NCBI GenBank assembly: GCA_029298735.1
Contig: JANSLP010000129.1
Location: 1 to 64,000 of the forward strand
Length of the DNA: 64,000 nt
Source: Ophiostoma sp. CBS 140.51
Lineage: Eukaryota > Ascomycota > Sordariomycetes > Ophiostomatales > Ophiostomataceae
Direction: 5' to 3'
Shown: piece after piece, positions 45,750 to 55,559 of the stretch
How the letters are laid out: each line of letters opens with the position of its first letter
How positions within the stretch are numbered: the stretch's first letter is position 1
Translations under genes and position numbers: made by a program
Notes under the pieces: model-generated
Told to the model about the DNA's origin: nothing
Seen by the model: only the letters and a program-made list of their open reading frames with translations
The model's database searches: none

Positions 45750-46854
45750 CTACTTCTTGCCCTCGCCAAAGATCTCCTTCTCGGTGTCGTAGGTGTACTT
45801 GAGATCCAGGTGCCAGTACGGCGCCGTGTCAACCTTGGCCAGCAGCCACGCCGCGTCGACCTCGTCCAAGATCTCCTGGGGCAGCGGCTCCTTGGCCAGG
45901 TCCTTGAGGTTCGACTCGAGGTGGGCCAGGCTTGACGCACCAATGATGATGCCGTCGTGGTACTGCTTGCCGTAGACGTCTAGCGCGCTGTGGTGCACCA
46001 GCCAACGCAGAGCAATCTCAATCATGGAGATGCCATGCTTGGCTGACGTCTCGCGCATGGCGTCGACAGCCGCAAACGTGCCGTTGCGCCAGTAGCGGGT
46101 GCGAGAGGCGCCCTTGTTGAACTTGTCCGAGTAGCGGCCCTCAGTAGGGATGTCCTTTTCGTCAGTGCTCTTGATCTTGCCCGACAGCAGACCGCCGGCA
46201 ATGGGGTTGTAGACAACGACGTCGAGGCCATAGCGGCGGCACGCGGGGATCAGCTCGGCCTCGATGCTACGCAGGATGACGTTGTACATGCCCTGGTAGA
46301 TGGAGGGGCGCACCCAGCCGTTGTACTTGGCCGTCAGGGCAATCTCGGCGACCTCGAACGCAGTGAAGTTGCTCAGACCAAGGCGCTTGAACTTGCCGGC
46401 CTTGTGCAGCTTGTCAACGGCCTCGAGGGTCTCGGCAAAGGGGACGCTCCGGTCAGCAGCGTGGAGGTACAGAATCTAGGAGAAGATAAGTTAGTATGCA
46501 TACACGAAAACTACAGGTCTGTTATGTACAGTCACTCACATCAACACTGTCCGAACCAAGCTCCTTCAAACTCGTTTCAAAGTACTCTGTGATGGTTGCG
46601 GGCTTGTGGATGCCGGGCGTCACTGGGTAGACCTTGGTGGCCAGCGTCAGGCCGCGCTCCCTCCAGCCGGCCTGGCGCGTGTAGCCCTCCTGCAGACCGC
46701 CAACGTACAGACGAGCCGTGTCCACCTCGTCGTAGCCGTAGCCCTGGAAAATATCCAGCGCCTTCTTGAGGTCCTCGACATCGGTGAATCGAGCGCCCTT
46801 TTCGGTGTCGGGGCCAAAGGTCATCAGACCCAAGATGATGCGTGCGTTCGGCAT
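45750..46854 (-). CDS. aldo-keto reductase, AKR7 (aflatoxin-aldehyde reductase-like)
   Basis: Two exons, 46540-46854 and 45750-46475, with a 64-nt intron (GTGAGT...ACTAAC...CCTAG), give 346 residues, the usual AKR7 length. Motifs: LGLMTFGPDTEKGARF at the first strand; EVDTARLYVGG with the catalytic Asp and Tyr; LATKVYPVTP with the Lys; DILYLHAADRSVPF with the His; and IGASSLAHLESNLKDL near the C-terminus, the NADPH-binding segment. It should reduce aldehydes or dicarbonyls in the cytosol. In this family the enzyme is often induced by oxidative or xenobiotic stress. No clustered biosynthetic genes are adjacent. Confidence 0.93.
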
Positions 46855-47956
46855 GGTGAAGAGTGGGTGGATGAGAAGTGTAAGTGGGTCGAGATGTGAG
46901 AGTGTTGAGTGCGGGGTCAGTTGATTGACTCCTTGGAGAACTGAGCAGAATGAATTGTCAAACTGAAGATGTCGATGTGCGGACGGCCGCTTAAATACCT
47001 ATTGGGAATCACCGCAAGGACGCAATGTACGGCAGGAGCTGTCTCCGTTGAGCGGAGGTAAGGTGTGTGCCCCGCAGCTCGAGTCGTGCTTAGGTCGAGC
47101 TGGGTCGTGCTGGATCGCGCCTTCCGTAGTCTACCCCATGGTCCTGTTGGTGTTGCTTCAGTCAAAATGCGGCCATATCTCGACGTAAACTCCGTTAACA
47201 ACGGAAGGAGGCAGGAGCAGTGCAACGCTCGTGGCTTCTCCTCATTTGTAAGCTAAGCTAACAGTTGATAACATTGAAGTACAACAAGGCCAACAACTGG
47301 CCAACAACGCTGAATCCAGGTACCAGGAACAAGACTGTTACAACTGAGTGATGGCCGCGTAAACTACTGGCCTACACCAAAGAGCTGGGAAATGGCAACA
47401 TCAGGGTGTTTGGCGGCCAAGCCAGTCATGGCCTAAACAGGTTAGCTTCACTTAGCACAAAGGCCCGTAAACACACTGAAAGACCCTGGACCTCATTGGA
47501 CAGCCCACATTCCGAGATCAATGGAACAGCCAACTTTTTTGATTTTGTAATCGTGATCGTGACGGCCGGTATCCCAGCGGGTGCAGGCGTTTATGTATTT
47601 TTCACCGTCCTGTTATAGTGAGAAAACCTTTTATTTTCTTCTTTAATATGAAAAATGGAGCAGTGAGTCTACCGGCAAGATAATAAAAGTTTGCTTTTAT
47701 TCTCAATATGTTACATAGTTCTTTTTTATGCTATTTTATTTTTTTAAAAATAAAAAATAAACAAAACAACATAATCACAAAATATCATTGGTCTTGGGCA
47801 AAATAATCAATATCTACTTAATATAATAATATTCGTTGTTTTAATCACCACCTTATTACTTTATTGTCTATCCCGATACCCCGTGCCGCCCGCACTACCG
47901 CCGGCATGCCCACCGCCGCGGCCTGCGCGCCACGGGCCGCCTCGGCACAGCTCCGC
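46855..47956. other. intergenic spacer, AT-rich towards the LTR-like repeat
   Basis: The left part is the aldo-keto reductase promoter. 47630-47850 is extremely AT-rich with long A/T runs, and the base composition changes abruptly to GC-rich near 47875 just before the repeat. No coding frame is supported. Confidence 0.5.
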
Positions 47957-48483
47957 TGTTACGAATATGGCCCCCCACAGCCTCACTCACAGGCCAGGAC
48001 AACGAACCGACCCCTCAACGGGACGGGAAGAACAAAGACGCGACGAATAACGACGGACAACATGGGCTGTAGCTGAAAGGAGCAGTGGCGGCAGAATCGA
48101 GCCAATCAGCAGGACCCAAAGGAACGGACCAATCAGAGACAACTTCATATAAAGATGAAGTTGCAGCTATGAAGCAGTATGAACTTCATTCCAGGATAAA
48201 GATGGCTGTATAAAGCCAAATGAAGTTCGCTAGATATATATAAGACTGAGGCTTCCTCCAAGATAGATAGATAGAAGACTCAGTCGCTACCGATTGTCTG
48301 AAATACAAACCTACATGAACCTGTATTCCTGTGCCATCATTGCATGCAAACACCCCCGTTAGACGTGTTGATTATTGTTCAACCGTTACACCTTATCACT
48401 GTTTTACCAGAGCAAGAAACCCTCCCCTAGACCTGATCACCTAGCAGAGCCTCTTACCCCTTTGGGAAAGTGCCTTTGTAACA
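47957..48483 (-). repeat. LTR-like repeat, copy B (527 bp, TGTTAC...GTAACA)
   Basis: Read on the minus strand it starts TGTTACAAAGGCACTTTCCC at 48483 and ends CGTAACA at 47957, so the ends are perfect 6-bp inverted repeats as in LTRs. It matches copy C through the first 250 bases and again near the 3' end (CGTCTTTGTTCTTCCCGTCCCGTTGAGGGGTCGG in B, diverged in C). Inside are GAACTTCATT/AATGAAGTTC inverted words and a TATATATA box (about 48234-48242). Flanks TCCGC and GATGA are not a target-site duplication, so it is not a simple solo LTR with intact flanks. No reverse transcriptase or integrase is adjacent. Confidence 0.8.
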
Positions 48484-48943
48484 GATGATTTCCAGTGAAC
48501 CCCTTACATATACTGTTATTGTTCTAAGTAATATTCCTCCTTCAGTACTTATATTCTTACATTCCTTATAGTATTAAGCCGTTCTTAATATCCTCGTTAC
48601 ATCGGGGATAATAAACTCTTATATAAAGAAAGAATATTCGCGTACTGCCGACTAACTATAATAAACGACCATTTTAACCGCGCTTACTGGCGAGAGATAG
48701 AGGAAGTTAGCTTCATTTAATGTTTCTACCCGGCGTGTGTAAAGAATGGTTTACAGTTGACGGGTAAGGAGTGTTTCTACAATTATGTCGAGACGGAGCA
48801 CGGTGTAAAGCTTCGGTATTTCGGGAAGTGAGTGAGACTAGGTGTGCTTTTTATTACGAAAAGCTGATCGATTATTTATTTCATATTATAAACTAGTAGC
48901 GCTTACGGAAGACGAGATACAATAGACGCAGCCACAGATAATA
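48484..48943. other. spacer between LTR-like copy B and the GTPase-WD40 gene
   Basis: AT-rich 460 bp with CTTATATAAAG near 48618 and many TA dinucleotides. No gene was recognised. It would hold the 3' end of the GTPase-WD40 transcript. Confidence 0.5.
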
Positions 48944-51332
48944 TCATCTGCGGCCCCTGTAATACAAATGACCAGTGATCATGCCCACGCAACGGCCCGA
49001 ATTCGTATCCCAGATAACAAGCGAAAGACCAATTGTGGCTATGAGCCGCCCATCATCGAGGAACCGGGCTACCGACCCTCGTGTTCCAGGATCAGCAGGA
49101 TTAGAAAGCGTTAACAGACATCGTCCAGTTGCCACCTTCCAAATCCTTGCCGTTTTATCTCTTGACACCGAAGCGAGTCGCTTCCCATCGCGTGACCAGG
49201 CCATCGACAAGACGTCTCCGTTGTGGCCGATGAGTGTCGAAACACGGCGTCCCGTTACCGTATTATAGATCATGACGCTTTGAGTCGCTGCAGGATACTT
49301 TTTAACTGCAACCATTGACTCATCGTGCGACCAAACTATGGAACTGTCATATGCTTTCGCACCGTCAATGGTACACTTGAGCTCGACTCGCTCCGTGTCA
49401 TAAATCAATACCTGATGGTTGGCGGCTTGATCCAATTCATAAGTCCATGGCTGAACGTTGAAGTCGATTGAGCACACGTTCACCGCAATCATTGTCCCGC
49501 GGGTCGACCACACTGCACCATTGACAGATTTGAAGGGATATGGTGCGTAGTTCGATGCACCCGTTATCGAATTCCGTATATAATCCGTGCCCCCTTGCCG
49601 CTTCAGATACCAAGTCCTACATTCTGACCACTCATAGTACGAGTAGCTACTGTAGTACTCGTACACTTTCGACACGAGTTGGCCTGTCTCCGTATCCCAT
49701 GTCCAGATATACTCCTTGGATTGGCACATGGCCCGCGTCCCGTCGGCCGAGAAGTAAACTCCTTGCTCAATGGTATACGGGGGCGGCAATTCGATCGTGA
49801 CCTTGCACCGGCCCGTCGCCAGATCAAAGATCTGAATCGAATTGCCTGCCGTCTTCAAAAATCGGGTACAATCAGACGACACTGTTATGTAGTCTGATGT
49901 CGTCAACAGGCACGTTCCTGTCGTCACATCCCAGACTTTCTTCTCTGAGCCCAGGTCTGTGATATAAAGCGACTCACTTATGAGCCGCTTCCCATCGGAC
50001 GACAGGGTTATTAAACGGACCTCGTCTGTATGGCTGTAGAGCGACGACACGTGCCGGCCCGTCATGTTGTCCCAGATGATGATGGGGTGCTCCTCCCGGC
50101 CGCCGAAGGTCTCTGCTGTGGATGCGTCTGCTCCCTGCGCCCCATAAGCCTGTGGCGTTTCGGCCACGCCGTCGGCCGCCAAGGGAGCGGCATTTGTTGA
50201 CGTCTGCGCTCGGGCCAGGCGCTGGTCCGCCGCCGACAACTCGGCCGTGTATGTCTCCTGCTGCTCCTTCATCGCCCTCTCGAGGTTTGCGTAGCGCTCC
50301 GCGTGGAGCGTCTGCATGCTGGCCCGCAGATTCTCGTGTGCCAGCTTGATCTGTGCCAGATCCGATTCGTACTTGTCGCGCGCCTCCTGAAGCATGTCGA
50401 TGGTGTCGTGGTCCTTCTTGCGCACGGCGTCTTTGAGCTCAGTTTTAAGGTTGTGCAGCTCGGCCGTGAAACGGGCCCGCTCTAGTTCCAGCTGTGCGCC
50501 CACCGTCGCCGCGGCGGCCGTGCCGTCGAGGTCTTTGCGTTGATGGACCATCTCCGCCTGGATATCGAGCGTCAACTTGCGCTCGGTCTTGATAAAGTGG
50601 CCGATAAGATTCATGGCCGACGCGTGCGTGTTGTGGTGTCGGTACGTATTGCTTCCCTTGGAGTGCATGTAGCCCCAGAAGGCCGGCGTGCTAATCAGCT
50701 CCTGCTCGCGCATGGCGCCCACATCCTCGCCAACCAGGTCCCACATGGTCGTCGCGAGAATAACATTTCGGAGCGCGTCGTCACCGCACAGCTTCTTGAA
50801 CAAGGTGATGTTTCGCTTGGCGGACCCCTGCATACGTGGCTGGTTAATGCAGTGCAGATAAATGATTCCGGACAGACGAATGTCCCTAGTGTATGTCGCC
50901 GACAGCCACGCGGCCAGCTCGCGCAACAACTCGCTGTCGGTGCGCGTACTATCGTCGAAGCCGGGCGTGTCGACGAGGAAGACCCGCTTCCGGGGCGGGC
51001 CCGCATACACAAAGGGGTACGTATCGATACATCGTGTACCTATACTCGTCACACCGTATATTAGTGATTATCTTGCGCCTAGGGACGCTGGCAGTTTAGC
51101 TGGTGTCCTTCGTGTTACGTACAAGAACTCAAGTCGTGTCCGATGGCGGGTTTTTTGTCCGAGCATAACGCGATGAAGGAGCTCTTGCCTGCCCCTGTCA
51201 TGCCCATCACGGCGATTACTACATCGTTGGAACTACCGTCGCGAAGCTTATGTTAGCCGTGCACCAGCAGGGAGACGTCGAGAAAGGCGTATACTTCGGC
51301 TCGATACCGTCCGTAAAGAGGTCACTGGCCAT
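48944..51332 (-). CDS. P-loop GTPase with coiled coil and C-terminal WD40 propeller (NLR-like architecture)
   Basis: I propose three exons: 51295-51332, 51123-51232 and 48944-51039, with introns of 62 and 83 nt, giving 747 residues. Exon 1 starts at an ACCATGG context (MASDLFTDGIEP). The spliced G domain reads NDVVIAVMGMTGAGKSSF (G1), GHDLSSCT, then FLVDTPGFDDS (G3) and ATTMWD (G4-like), typical of the AIG1/GIMAP/septin-like class found in fungi. A heptad-rich coiled coil covers about residues 220-335. From about residue 370 come six or seven WD40 blades (IIIWDNMTGRHVSSL, IWTWDTETGQLVSKV, ARIWKVATGRCLLTL, VIWDTNSGRCVGM). Blades are divergent, not recently duplicated. The 5' exon model is inferred. 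It is divergent from a paralogous GTPase and lies between two LTR-like repeats. The function is unknown; a surveillance role is a guess. Confidence 0.8.
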
Positions 51333-52800
51333 GGTAAAGCTGTGGTTGGAGGCCGACGAGAGGAGTCAACCGTCCTCGCAAAGAGAGAAAGTTATGGTTA
51401 CGGATATTCTTTAGTACTTGAGATTATTAAGGAGAAACCCGGTGAAGAACTGGGAGATTTATACGAGGCTTCCACTTAGGAAGAAGGGAAAAAGGGAGAA
51501 AGGGCGGGGTTTCTCTCGACGCATGGCGGTTGGCCTTGTTTAGTAGCATCGTCCGACCACACAGTCACGAACACGAATTAGGAGCGGTTGAGGCTCTGCC
51601 GGTCAGCCTACCTCGTACGAGGCCTTGAGGGGTTGGGCTCTCACAGCAGAAAGGTGTATGGAGTATGTGCGGAGTAATACCAGGGTGTATGCATGGCTGC
51701 CTTAGGGACCAGCCAATGATGCCAGACATCATACAACCTATTCAGTGAAGATTTCGGGTAGTCTAGTACTCCCACTACCTACACAGACAACATTACACGT
51801 ACATTGTATATCATTATTACAGTGCCACGTACATAAGTTCCATACGAGGCTGTGTTCTTGGTATTAAGGCTCGTGGCCACTATGGGCTCGATTGCTTTTA
51901 CATCCTACATGCGTGGCACTGCCCTCGGAACAGCACGATAGCGACGTTCATACGCCTCCCCCTTCCCTCCCCCCCAGCGAGATTGCGACATGGCTTTCGA
52001 AGCCACTGCCCTCTTTGAGGAAGAGGTAGAAAACTTTATGCAATTTGCAGGAGCGGAGACAGCGAAGTAGGCGGACCCGTCTCTCCTTGGCATCGCCTTG
52101 GGCGGAAGATGCTAATTGACCTTCCAGGCCAAATTCTGTTTTCATACCGGTCATGGGTATGCATGTCACGATTGTCTAGCGTTCTGCCCTTCCAGGTTTC
52201 CACGTGCTAATGAAACAGGGTGGAGAGTCGTGCCCTCTCTCTCTCTCTCTACAACGCCCACAACCATAAGGTGTCGTGTTTGCTGCATGAAAAAGGAGGA
52301 GCGCGCCACTCGCACTCTGTTTTGATGGCAGGTGTGTTTGGCGACGAAAGTATCCTAGAGTCAGTAAAAGCTTCCATTCTCCTCTCACCTTCACAACTTC
52401 TGTAACTCTCACGTGACGTCGGGCGCCATCTACCGTACTAACGGCGCGAGCCGTGTCGAACCTTATTTCTTTCGCTTCTCTCGATGCGCTTTTGATGATA
52501 ATCGTTGTCTTGTTGTTCTTGTTGTCTGCCTGCGTGCTATTCTTCGTCTGTTCATCGATGATTGATTCTTGATTGTCTCTCTCTCCTTTTTCTCTCCCCG
52601 TCTCTTCTCTTCCCAAGTAATTTCCCTTCCTGCCCCACAAGTCCCTGCTTAATCATCAGGCCCGCTGTGCACACACCCTGAGGGCCGTGCTTTGTTAGAC
52701 AGTGGCCTCTGATCAGGAGTTCAAAATGAAAGACAAAAGAGGAGGAACAAAGAGGGAGTATGCCCAAAAGAGGGCACGACCTCGATGTCCCAACTCACTA
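51333..52800. promoter_or_regulatory. divergent intergenic region of the GTPase pair
   Basis: About 1.47 kb between the two divergent GTPase starts. A (CT)n microsatellite is at about 52237-52252. Plus-strand frames at 52116-52325 and minus-strand frames at 52176-52767 lack domains. An undetected first exon of the plus-strand GTPase may lie here, because the strand that normally precedes the P-loop was not found. A TGCAC-rich stretch and CACGTG-like words occur but are not called. Confidence 0.4.
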
Positions 52801-54418
52801 ATGCGTCGGAAAGGAATGACGGGGTCCGGAAAGAGCTCCTTCATTAACGCCGTCACCGGCCGGGACGATGCAAAGATCGGTCACGAACTGTCATCGTGTA
52901 GGTTTCTGTCTTGACGAGCAGGCAAGAGAGTTGCGCAACCTCGGCTGGCCCGGTGTCTGAGGGCTCCGCTTAGAAACTAATATGTAAACAGGTACGAGCT
53001 CGGTGAATATTATTCGCTCAGAGATAGGCGAATACAACGTGTACTTTATCGACACGCCAGGCTTCGACGTCAGTCTTCCTTATTTACGTGTAGCGCTACC
53101 ACCACACTACGCCTTGTCTCTAACACTTTCGTCTAGGATACGAATCGATCCGACCTAGAGATTCTGAAGGCGGTCGCCAACTTCTTATCGGTCGCATACG
53201 CCAATCGCAACTACCTTAATGGCCTGATTTACATAAACAAGATCTCCGATACGCGGATCGGAAGGACACGGAGGCTGAACCTCGACATGTTTCGAGCCCT
53301 TTGTGGCGAAGACGCGTTCCCGAACGTCGCCGTCCTGACGAGCATGTGGTCGACGGACGCGTCAAGCACCGAGTTCGCCCGGCAGGCGGCGCGAGAAGAG
53401 CAGCTCAAAGACAAGTATCTGACGGACATCCTCGGCGCGGGTGGCCTTGTCATGCGGCTAAAGAGTAAAGACAGTGCCACGATCGACACCGCATCGGCCC
53501 AGCATGTCTTTCACGCCCTGTTGGCCGCATGGAAAGACGACAAGATCACGCTCCGCATCCAGCACGAACTAGTCAACGACCGTGTGCTCTTACACGCGAC
53601 CGCGGCTGGCACGGTGCTCTCCGCCCATCTCGACGTCTCACGCCAGACCGTTGAGGCCGAGATCACCAAGTTGCACGCGACCATCCAAGACGCCCGCGCG
53701 GGTGGCGGTAGCGACCCGGCCCGCGTCCTCCAGGAACAGCAGTCGGCCGTCCGCCAGCACCACCGCCAGCTCCGCGCCGACCAGGAGGCCATGAACGTGT
53801 CCTTCCTCCAGGTCCACGACGAGGAGATGCGGCGCCTGACCGCACAGCTAGTGGCCGTGACAGCGGGTTGGCGCCAGGAACTGGCCGCGCGGGAGCGCGC
53901 GCAGGCGCTGCGCGAGCAGGTCCTCGCGGAGGTGCGGGCCGCGGCGCTGCACGGAGAGGCCACCATTGCCGACCTGCGCTGGCAGCAGCAGGAGATGACA
54001 CTGCGGCATCGCGAGAAGGACACCCTCCAGACGCAGCAGCTCGCCGTATTAACGCGCGAGCAACAGAGACGACAGGCGTGGGAGGTGCGGTACCATGCGC
54101 AGCTCGTGCAGCAGGGCCAGTGGCGCGAGGACGCATACCGGTCGGAGCTGGAGCGGACGCGGAAGGAGATGCAGCTGATGCGGGACGACTTGGCGAAGCG
54201 ACTGACGACGGCAGAAAAGGCGAAGCGGGCTTGGGTCGGACCGCTGCTCCAGGGCGTAGCATCAGGCGGGCTCGGGTTGGCGGGCACATTGATCACAGCA
54301 GGTGAGTTAGGAAGAGCTCTTTTATTCTGGACTGCTATTTTTGACTGCTTCCACAACGTCCTAGACGAGAAGCTTTCGCTAACGGTATCTTGTAGGACTG
54401 CTATGCATCGTGCAATGA
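52801..54418 (+). CDS. P-loop GTPase with long coiled coil and C-terminal hydrophobic anchor (GIMAP-like)
   Basis: Four exons: 52801-52897, 52992-53068, 53137-54301 and 54396-54418, giving 453 residues. Introns have GTAGGT, GTCAGT and GTGAGT donors. G-domain motifs: GMTGSGKSSF (G1), GHELSSCTSSV, YFIDTPGFD (G3), LTSMWS (G4 position). The SSC codon is split by an intron in exactly the same phase as in the divergent GTPase-WD40 gene. Residues about 190-415 are a Gln/Arg/Ala-rich coiled coil. The last 23-nt exon turns the end into GVASGGLGLAGTLITAGLLCIVQ, a predicted membrane helix at the very C-terminus, as in tail-anchored GIMAPs. Start uncertain: the beta-strand before G1 is missing, so an upstream exon is likely or the 5' end is eroded. 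An unspliced reading would give an unrelated C-terminus. Confidence 0.75.
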
Positions 54419-54627
54419 GGAGAACCGAGATCCATTACTGTCGAAGCGATGGTGGAGAGCCCTGGCAGAATGTTAGCTGCGCGGTGCCTGTTTCGGCGCG
54501 TCCCCCCAGTTGGTGCCAGTTGGTGCCAGTCGGTGCCATCTGGCGATGTTTTCTCCGTTCCCTTCGTTTCCTCTCAAGTCTTCTCACCGCACACACAAAC
54601 ACCCCCAACTGAGCAAGCCTGCATATC

Positions 54628-55011
54628 ATGGCCGCCCCAGCACCACCGGACCCGACAATTGATCTCCATTGGGGAGAGTTCCGTGGCGGTAAGCTTGTTC
54701 TCGTACCCATTGACCCCGTTGAGATGCTTTCTTCCTGCGTTTGACGACAACCTCCGTTCTCGGCATTGTCTAATACCTCGTCTCGCACAGCCATCCACGA
54801 CATCTTCACCGCCAATGCCAAGAGGTTCCCCGACCGGGAGTGCGTTGTCGAGACCAAGAGTTCCCAAAGCAAAGAGCGCTCCTTCACCTACCGCCAGATT
54901 AACGAGAGCTCCATCCGCCTAGCCCACCACCTGCTCGCCCACGGCTGCCAGACTGGCGCTGTCGCCATGATCTACGCTTACCGCAGCGCCGACCTCGTCG
55001 TTGCCTACATG
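54628..55011 (+). pseudogene. LYS2: truncated 5' end of LYS2 (alpha-aminoadipate reductase), cut by LTR-like repeat
   Basis: Exon 1 (54628-54688, MAAPAPPDPTIDLHWGEFRG) and exon 2 (from 54791) join across a 102-nt intron with GTAAGC donor and CACAG acceptor to give FRGAIHDIFTANAKRFPDRE, CVVETKSS, SFTYRQINESS and IYAYRSADLVVAYM. This is the beginning of the adenylation domain of fungal Lys2, the lysine-pathway reductase normally about 1,400 residues long. Homology stops at the Met codon 55009-55011 and the next base starts the repeat (TGTCAC). No further Lys2 sequence was found to the right. The remaining reading frame and both splice sites are intact, so the truncation or duplication looks recent. 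A full copy presumably exists elsewhere, since loss would make a lysine auxotroph. Confidence 0.75.
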
Positions 55012-55559
55012 TGTCACAGATCACTCCCACGTGTTACAAAGGCACTTTCCCAAAGGGGTAAGAGGCTCTGCTAGGTGATCAGGTCTAGGGGAGGGTTCTT
55101 GCTCTGGTAAAACAGTGATAAGGTGTAATAGTCGAACAATGATCAACACGTATGACGGGGATGTTTGTATGCAATGATGGCACAGGAATATAAGTTCATG
55201 TAGGTTTATATTTCAGATAATCGGTAGCGACTGAGTCTTCTATCTATTTAGCTGGGAGGAAGCCTCAGTCTTATATATTTATCGTGTTTTATTTAACTTT
55301 ATCCCGTAGCTTTATTCTGCTCTGAAGTTTATTTAGCTTTATCCCGTAGCTTTATTTTACTCTAAAGTTCATTCAACTTTATTCCGTAACTCTATTTTAT
55401 TTTAAAGTTATATTCCTTCCTTTTGATTAGTTAGTCCTGCGCCACTTATTCTTTTAGCTACACTCAGTGCCGTCTAGCGTTATCCTTCGCGTCTTTATTC
55501 TTTCCGTCCCGTTAAAGGGTCGGTTTGTTGTCCTAGCTTATTGGTGTGAAATCGTGACA
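55012..55559 (+). repeat. LTR-like repeat, copy C (TGTCAC...GTGACA)
   Basis: The ends TGTCAC (55012-55017) and GTGACA (55554-55559) are perfect inverted repeats, and the left end abuts the last Lys2-like codon. The part homologous to copies A and B begins at TGTTACAAAGG (55032). It includes CTGCTAGGTGATCAGG, AAGTTCATGTAGGTTTATATTT, CGGTAGCGACTGAGTC and a TATATATTTAT box. It is inverted relative to copy B. Right flank ATGGT does not duplicate left flank ACATG, so a deletion or recombination probably removed one side. No retrotransposon coding region is present. Confidence 0.8.
55288..55407 (+). repeat. three tandem 40-bp units inside LTR-like copy C
   Basis: Units 55288-55327, 55328-55367 and 55368-55407 share the pattern TTTATTTAGCTTTATCCCGT, then AGCTTTATT and CTCTAAAG. 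Unit 3 differs mainly by C-to-T and G-to-A changes (CCCGTAGC becomes TCCGTAAC), as expected of RIP or methylation decay. Copy B has only a loosely similar region at this position. Confidence 0.75.

Noticed and set aside
47864..48076. 70-codon frame overlapping the edge of LTR-like copy B
   Set aside because: Crosses the repeat boundary and has low-complexity Ala/Thr/Arg composition.
51241..51480. Possible ankyrin-like remnant (MVKLWLEAD) on the plus strand
   Set aside because: A single short match, antisense to the proposed first exon of the GTPase-WD40 gene, broken by stops.
52702..52800. Upstream extension of the second GTPase frame
   Set aside because: Begins at a GTG, is Lys/Arg-rich and unlike the expected first beta-strand; kept only as a possible alternative.
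53663..54289. 208-codon antisense Ala/Pro/Arg-rich frame
   Set aside because: Shadow of the GTPase coiled-coil exon; low complexity and no start context.
47957..55559. Idea that the whole island is one DNA transposon with long terminal inverted repeats
   Set aside because: The third, same-strand copy at 1329 and the LTR-like TG...CA ends favour an LTR family; no transposase and no matching target-site duplication.
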